Shown here: piece by piece, positions 6,997 to 10,762 of the stretch
Layout: each line of letters starts with the position of its first letter
How positions within the stretch are numbered: the stretch's first letter is position 1
Assembly: GCA_947653505.1 (NCBI GenBank)
Contig: CANTHI010000075.1
Span: 1 to 10,762 of the forward strand
Source of the DNA: an uncultured Eubacterium sp.
GTDB taxonomy: Bacteria; Bacillota_A; Clostridia; Lachnospirales; Lachnospiraceae
Length of the DNA: 10,762 nt
Direction: 5' to 3'
Notes under the pieces: model-generated
Told to the model about the DNA's origin: nothing
What the model saw: only the letters and a program-made list of their open reading frames with translations
Databases searched by the model: none
Position numbers and translations under genes: made by a program

Positions 6997-8646
6997 ATGA
7001 CGAACATTATTAAAATCATGTTGAGAGATCTAAAAAGTATTAGTACCAATGTAGTGGCACTGGTCATTCTGATGGGACTGTGCGTGATCCCATCCCTGTA
7101 TGCATGGTTTAATATCCATTCCAACTGGGATCCATACAGTGAGGATGCTACATCCAATTTAAAGATTGCGGTATTTTCCAGGGATGAGGGCGTTCAGATA
7201 AAAAATTTTTCACTGGCAGTCGGGGATTCGGTCGTTCAGGCACTCCATGATAATCATACGATTGGGTGGGTGTTTCCGGAGGACGAACGGACCGCTATTA
7301 ACGGTGTATATAGTGGAGAATACTATGCGGCCATGATTATCCCTGAGGATTTTACAGAAAGTATTGCAGGGATTACAGAGGGCAATCTGGAAGGCGGACA
7401 CATTCTTTACTATGAAAACGATAAAAAAAATGCAATCGCGACTAAAATTACCGGAAAAGCAAAGACTGCAGTAGAGACGCAGGTAAATACAACTGTTTTT
7501 GCGACAATTACGGAGCTGGCTGCAAGACTGGGCAGTGTACTGGAAAATACGGATAATCACGCAGTCGTCCGCCAGATGACGATACGGATGGAAAATCTCA
7601 AGTCAGACATTAAATCCCTGCAGCATATGCTGGGTTCTGCAAAAAAGATGACAGACGCCGCGATGTCAACCATGCAGGGACTGGTGGAGCTGAATGATAA
7701 AATCATACTGGATCTGAGGAGTGACCTGAATCTGATTGCAACAGCATCAGCGGCGTTTAGTACGTCCGGCATCGAGACAGCTAACGTGCGTCTGCAGGAT
7801 TATCTGCTGCTGATGAAGGACGGAAAAGCGGATCTGAATGAGATGCGCAGGGTGCTCAAGGGATTATACGGGCATGTAAATGCGCTGGAGACAGATCTGA
7901 TCGGAATCCGGGATAGCGAGCTGCTCCAGCAGATTGTGGACGTACTGGAAAATGAACCGGAAAAAATCGGGACATTTTTTTCCACACCGGTGAATCTGCA
8001 AAAAGAACGGGTATTTCCAATCAAAAATTATGGATCCCAGATGGCGCCGTTTTACACCGTACTTTCGATCTGGGTCGGTGCGCTGATACTTGTGGCAATT
8101 ATTCATACAAAAGTACATCCGGTAAAAGGATTGGAGCATGTCAGATATTATCAGGAATATTTTGGCAGATATGCGGTATTTTTTATGGTAGGGCAGATAC
8201 AGACGCTGATCTGTGTACTGGGAGATGTATTTTTTCTGAATATCCAGTGCAGGCATCTGTTTTTGTTCTGGTGCTCAGCGGCGCTTGCCAGCTTTGTGTT
8301 CACGCTTTTGATCTATTCGCTTACGTATGCGTTTGGAAATGTAGGAGAAGCACTGGCGGTCGTGATTATGGTGATTCAGGTAGCCGGAGCCGGAGGGACG
8401 TTCCCCAAAGAAGTGTTGCCGGACATTTATCAGCAGATTTACGCATTCCTGCCATTTCCGTATGCGATGGATGCATTAAAAGAAGCAGTCGGCGGTATTT
8501 ATGGGAATGCTTATCTGGAAAGTCTGGGAAAACTGGCGGCATTTTTGCTGGTGTCACTTGTCATCGGACTCGTATGCAGTCTGCCGTTCCGCAGACTGAA
8601 TGAAAAGATTGAGGAAAGCAAAGAGCGGTCAAAGCTGATGATTTAA
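6997..8646 (+). CDS. Second YhgE/Pip-family membrane protein, shorter paralogue
   Basis: This 549-residue paralogue of the upstream YhgE/Pip protein has the same order of parts. An N-terminal helix (about 20-40) ends in YAWFNIHSNWDPY, followed by a soluble region with YSGEYYAAMIIPEDF and YYENDKKNAIATKITGKA. A shorter coiled-coil segment lies at about 185-340. Five C-terminal helices lie at about 352-369, 392-416, 422-447, 452-471 and 510-531, with GGTFPKEVLP and FPYAMDALKEAVGGIYG near the end. YGSQMAPFYTVLSIWVG parallels YGSGVAPFYTTLALWVG in the first protein. The roughly 150-residue difference lies in the central coiled coil. GGAAAGGG about ten bases upstream serves as ribosome binding site. 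The pair probably arose by duplication and may work as a heteromer; that is inference. Confidence 0.9.
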   Translation: MTNIIKIMLRDLKSISTNVVALVILMGLCVIPSLYAWFNIHSNWDPYSEDATSNLKIAVFSRDEGVQIKNFSLAVGDSVVQALHDNHTIGWVFPEDERTAINGVYSGEYYAAMIIPEDFTESIAGITEGNLEGGHILYYENDKKNAIATKITGKAKTAVETQVNTTVFATITELAARLGSVLENTDNHAVVRQMTIRMENLKSDIKSLQHMLGSAKKMTDAAMSTMQGLVELNDKIILDLRSDLNLIATASAAFSTSGIETANVRLQDYLLLMKDGKADLNEMRRVLKGLYGHVNALETDLIGIRDSELLQQIVDVLENEPEKIGTFFSTPVNLQKERVFPIKNYGSQMAPFYTVLSIWVGALILVAIIHTKVHPVKGLEHVRYYQEYFGRYAVFFMVGQIQTLICVLGDVFFLNIQCRHLFLFWCSAALASFVFTLLIYSLTYAFGNVGEALAVVIMVIQVAGAGGTFPKEVLPDIYQQIYAFLPFPYAMDALKEAVGGIYGNAYLESLGKLAAFLLVSLVIGLVCSLPFRRLNEKIEESKERSKLMI

Positions 8647-8663
8647 CATGTTAGAAAGCAAAG

Positions 8664-8693
8664 CTGACAGGGAGAACAAAAGGCTCATAAAAT
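8664..8693 (+). promoter_or_regulatory. Candidate promoter for trpS
   Basis: CTGACA at 8664-8669 and TAAAAT at 8688-8693 each match consensus at 5 of 6 positions, with an 18-bp spacer. Transcription would begin near 8700, leaving a very short leader in which the AAAGGA ribosome binding site would be close to the 5' end. That makes the call uncertain. Read-through from the YhgE/Pip genes is the alternative, since no terminator is visible between them. Confidence 0.35.
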
Positions 8694-8715
8694 GCAGAAA
8701 GGATAGAAAAATAAA

Positions 8716-9834
8716 ATGGAGAATATAAAAGTGGATAAAAGCCGGAAAATAATATTAACAGGTGATCGTCCGACAGGGCGGCTGCACGTAGGACACTATG
8801 CAGGATCTTTAAAACGGCGTGTCGAACTACAGAACTCAGGAGAGTTTGACAAAATATTTATTATGATAGCAGATGCGCAGGCGCTGACCGATAATGCGGA
8901 TCATCCGGCCAAAATCCGGGAAAACATCATGGAAGTAGCGCTGGACTATCTGTCAGTCGGCATTGATCCTGCCAAAACTACAATCTTTGTCCAGTCTCAT
9001 ATATCAGAACTGACAGAGCTGTCGTTTTATTATATGAATCTGGTAACGGTATCCAGACTACAGCGCAATCCGACTGTCAAAGCAGAGATTCAGATGCGCA
9101 ATTTTGAAACAAGCATACCGGTTGGATTTTTTACCTATCCGATCAGTCAGGCGGCAGATATTACAGCGTTTCAGGCTACGACTGTTCCGGTAGGAGAAGA
9201 TCAGGCGCCAATGCTGGAGCAGACAAGAGAGATTGTGCATAAATTTAATTCTGTTTATGGCGAAACACTGACAGAACCACAGATCCTGCTGCCGGATAAT
9301 CAGGCGTGCATGCGCCTGCCCGGCACAGACGGCAAGGCCAAGATGAGCAAATCGCTGGGCAACTGTATCTATTTATCAGAATCAGAAGAGGACGTGCGGA
9401 AAAAAGTCATGTCCATGTTTACTGATCCGGACCATATCCGCGTGCAGGATCCGGGAAAACTGGAAGGCAATACGGTCTTTACGTATCTGGATGCATTTAG
9501 CAACGATGGACATTTTGCAGAATATCTGCCGGAATATGCAAATCTGGATGAGCTTAAGGAACATTATCAAAGAGGCGGTCTGGGAGACGTCAAAGTGAAA
9601 AAATTCTTAAACAGTGTCATGCAGGAAGAACTGGCCCCGATCCGTGCACGCAGGGCAGAATATGAGACGCATATCGATCAGGTATATGAAATCCTGCGAA
9701 GCGGCAGCGCGGCTGCGAAGGAGACGGCGGCACAGACACTGGAAGCGGTAAAGCGGGCGATGAAGATAGACTATTTTCAGGATCCGGAGTTTTTGAGGGA
9801 ACAGAGGGAGAAATTTGATGGTGCTAAATTTTAG
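8716..9834 (+). CDS. trpS: Tryptophanyl-tRNA synthetase
   Basis: This cytosolic class Ic synthetase charges tRNA(Trp) with tryptophan using ATP. The N-terminal TGDRPTGRLHVGHYAGSL holds the HIGH-type signature as HVGH (24-27), and KMSKS is intact at 209-213 in GTDGKAKMSKSLGN. MTFTDPDHIRVQDPGK-type sequence (MFTDPDHIRV) and YQRGGLGDVKVKKFL are typical of the subgroup found in streptococci and many Clostridia, as opposed to the shorter TIGN-type bacterial enzyme. At 372 residues it is about 30 longer than the streptococcal form I remember, with extra residues at both ends (an N-terminal lead and a C-terminal charged tail after DYFQD). The start follows AAAGGA by about 12 bases. It sits 69 bp after the second YhgE/Pip gene on the same strand, and no T-box leader fits in that gap. 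Confidence 0.96.
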   Translation: MENIKVDKSRKIILTGDRPTGRLHVGHYAGSLKRRVELQNSGEFDKIFIMIADAQALTDNADHPAKIRENIMEVALDYLSVGIDPAKTTIFVQSHISELTELSFYYMNLVTVSRLQRNPTVKAEIQMRNFETSIPVGFFTYPISQAADITAFQATTVPVGEDQAPMLEQTREIVHKFNSVYGETLTEPQILLPDNQACMRLPGTDGKAKMSKSLGNCIYLSESEEDVRKKVMSMFTDPDHIRVQDPGKLEGNTVFTYLDAFSNDGHFAEYLPEYANLDELKEHYQRGGLGDVKVKKFLNSVMQEELAPIRARRAEYETHIDQVYEILRSGSAAAKETAAQTLEAVKRAMKIDYFQDPEFLREQREKFDGAKF

Positions 9835-9868
9835 AATTTTAGAACGGTTAAAAAATAAATAGAATGAT

Positions 9869-9910
9869 CTGGCAGGCATCAGAGCATAGTTACTATGTTG
9901 GGCCTGCCAG
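9869..9910. terminator. Hairpin between convergent genes, probable bidirectional terminator
   Basis: CTGGCAGGC (9869-9877) pairs with GCCTGCCAG (9902-9910), and an inner dyad CATAGT/ACTATG lies in the loop. To the right the sequence continues TATTGATTAT, only mildly T-rich. To the left, read on the minus strand, it continues into an ATTCTATTTATTTTTT-like tract, which is a better terminator tail. It can therefore end trpS weakly and the leftward VapD operon more strongly. Confidence 0.6.
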
Positions 9911-9962
9911 TATTGATTATGGATGATAGTTTTTCTGGTATTGATCATGTGATCAAAGCTGG

Positions 9963-10295
9963 TTAAAGAGGTTTGTTTTTTATTGGAATATCTGCATTTT
10001 TATCAAATATGTGATTTTTACTATGTTCTTTGCCAATATTAGTTTCGCGACAATCGCGCATGCATAAATTGAGCCACGGATTTTTTTTGACAAGGTCTTT
10101 CAATACAATTGATACCCTGGTCTGGCTTACAGGATTCTTAGTGATATATACTGAACCTTGCAGCCATTCAAAACCATTATTTATCATATGTTTTTTAATA
10201 ACTTCATAAGCATTCTGCCAACTTTTTGCTGGGTAATATTTTTCCAGTATTTTAGTATCCAGATCAAATGTGATTTGTTTTCTGCTATTAGCCAT
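9963..10295 (-). CDS. vapD: VapD-family protein (Cas2-like endoribonuclease fold), likely toxin
   Basis: VapD proteins are small RNases structurally related to Cas2 and act as toxins in some bacteria. This 110-residue protein shows the family pattern: a first strand KQITFDLDTKILEKYY (6-21) with the acidic FDLDT motif, helix NAYEVIKKHM, then GFEWLQGSVYIT (41-52). A later strand-helix, SIVLKDLVKKNPWL (62-75), precedes a tail. The usual family length is about 90-100 residues, and the extra Lys/Asn-rich C-terminus (90-110) is not recognised. GAGGT at 10302-10306, read leftward, overlaps the stop codon of the upstream gene and sets this start. Only four bases separate the two genes, so they form an operon. 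The region is clearly more AT-rich than the window's other genes, consistent with acquisition. Toxicity here is inferred from the family. Confidence 0.82.
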   Translation of the reverse strand: MANSRKQITFDLDTKILEKYYPAKSWQNAYEVIKKHMINNGFEWLQGSVYITKNPVSQTRVSIVLKDLVKKNPWLNLCMRDCRETNIGKEHSKNHIFDKNADIPIKNKPL

Positions 10296-10299
10296 ACAA

Positions 10300-10602
10300 T
10301 TACCTCACTGGGATAGCAAAAGCTTCAAGTACATCACAGCTTTCATCGGGGTCTTCCTCATCAATCCATTTCCAAGAGGCAACCTGTCTAAGAAAGCCGT
10401 CCACGTCTCCAAGGCTGACGACTCCCAGATCAAGACATCCATAGTCTTTTTCTTCACCTTTAAAAACCAGTTTGTATGGATCGCTACTGGAGTTTTTTAC
10501 GCTTCCGGCCCGATTTGAAAAAGCTTTTTCTGCTAACTGACGTATTTTGCTTAAAGCTTCTCCTGTATTACTTTTTTTTATTTCTATCACAGTACTATAC
10601 AT
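10300..10602 (-). CDS. Unknown 100-residue protein upstream of vapD, candidate antitoxin
   Basis: I do not recognise the family. The protein appears to be a compact alpha/beta domain: a first strand YSTVIEIKK (2-10), a helix EALSKIRQLAEKAFSN (15-30), strands around YKLVFKGEEKDYGCLDLGVVSL, a helix VDGFLRQVASWKWI (67-80) and an acidic stretch DEEDPDESCDV (81-91). No helix-turn-helix or ribbon-helix-helix is evident. AGAGGTG (10611-10617 read leftward), seven bases before the ATG, is a good ribosome binding site. It directly precedes vapD and its stop codon overlaps the vapD ribosome binding site, the arrangement expected of an antitoxin made before its toxin. The antitoxin role comes from position only; it could instead be an independent accessory protein. 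Confidence 0.75.
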   Translation of the reverse strand: MYSTVIEIKKSNTGEALSKIRQLAEKAFSNRAGSVKNSSSDPYKLVFKGEEKDYGCLDLGVVSLGDVDGFLRQVASWKWIDEEDPDESCDVLEAFAIPVR

Positions 10603-10672
10603 ATATGTTCACCTCTTTTAAAACATTTTATCGTTTCCTTTCACTCATAGAGTAAGGAACTTACAGTTTCTA

Positions 10673-10701
10673 AGTATATAGGATTCTGCTATGGAAAGCA
10701 A
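10673..10701 (-). promoter_or_regulatory. Candidate promoter of the vapD operon
   Basis: Read on the minus strand, TTGCTT (10701-10696) and TATACT (10678-10673) are 17 bp apart. The -10 matches at 5 of 6 positions, but the -35 only at 3 of 6. It lies about 70 bp upstream of the first gene of the module. Confidence 0.35.
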
Positions 10702-10716
10702 TATAAAATGACAATT

Positions 10717-10747
10717 CAATAGCTATTGTATATGTTAAATTGTAACA
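10717..10747. promoter_or_regulatory. Dyads upstream of the vapD operon, possible operator
   Basis: CAATAGCTATTG (10717-10728) is a perfect 12-bp palindrome. ACAATT (10711-10716) and AATTGT (10738-10743) form a wider inverted repeat around it, and TGTTA/TAACA (10733-10747) is a second dyad with a 5-bp spacer. Their position just upstream of the candidate promoter suits an operator for autoregulation or a neighbouring gene's control region. AT-rich DNA produces such dyads by chance fairly often. Confidence 0.35.
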
Positions 10748-10762
10748 GTTCAGATAATTCAT

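Noticed and set aside
8647..8715. T-box or riboswitch ahead of trpS
   Set aside because: The gap is too short and lacks the conserved T-box sequence and terminator hairpin.

Overview
The window looks like chromosomal DNA from a gut-type Clostridia, most likely Lachnospiraceae. That rests on the FGGY kinase type, a paired set of YhgE/Pip membrane proteins, a streptococcal/clostridial-type TrpRS, strong AGGAGG-type ribosome binding sites and moderate GC in the genes with AT-rich gaps. The assignment comes from recognising protein families, not from a search.

Layout. (1) 1-784: no intact gene. It holds two imperfect 37-bp tandem repeats, a 14-bp perfect hairpin, a pair of 22-nt repeats, and the N-terminal stub of a family 2 glycosyltransferase on the minus strand. 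(2) 785-2377: an intact FGGY carbohydrate kinase, of the type I associate with L-ribulose or xylulose phosphorylation. (3) 2378-3392: about 1 kb of decayed and repeat-rich DNA. It contains a broken GH53 endo-beta-1,4-galactanase whose catalytic Glu motif has become GNG. An internal 46-bp piece of it has been amplified to five copies, and a 15-bp minisatellite follows and runs up to the next gene. (4) 3393-8646: a compact same-strand cluster encoding a secreted fibronectin-III-like protein, a 702-residue YhgE/Pip protein, a 142-residue two-helix membrane protein and a 549-residue YhgE/Pip paralogue. (5) 8716-9834: trpS, with a possible promoter of its own and no room for a T-box. (6) 9869-9910: a hairpin between convergent units. 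(7) 10602-9963, minus strand: an AT-rich two-gene module, an unknown 100-residue protein followed by a VapD-family protein, resembling a toxin-antitoxin operon, with dyads upstream.

How they fit. The kinase next to a dead galactanase suggests a locus that once handled arabinogalactan-type plant polysaccharide and has lost its endo-acting enzyme. The two YhgE/Pip proteins, the small membrane protein and the secreted FN3-like protein could form one envelope complex. The family has ABC-2-type membrane topology, but no ATPase gene is present here. The VapD module looks like a transferable accessory unit inserted beyond trpS.

The observations I consider most worth following are the repeat-amplified GH53 relic, the 15-bp minisatellite beside a surface-protein gene, the YhgE/Pip - small membrane protein - YhgE/Pip cassette, and the unnamed partner of VapD.
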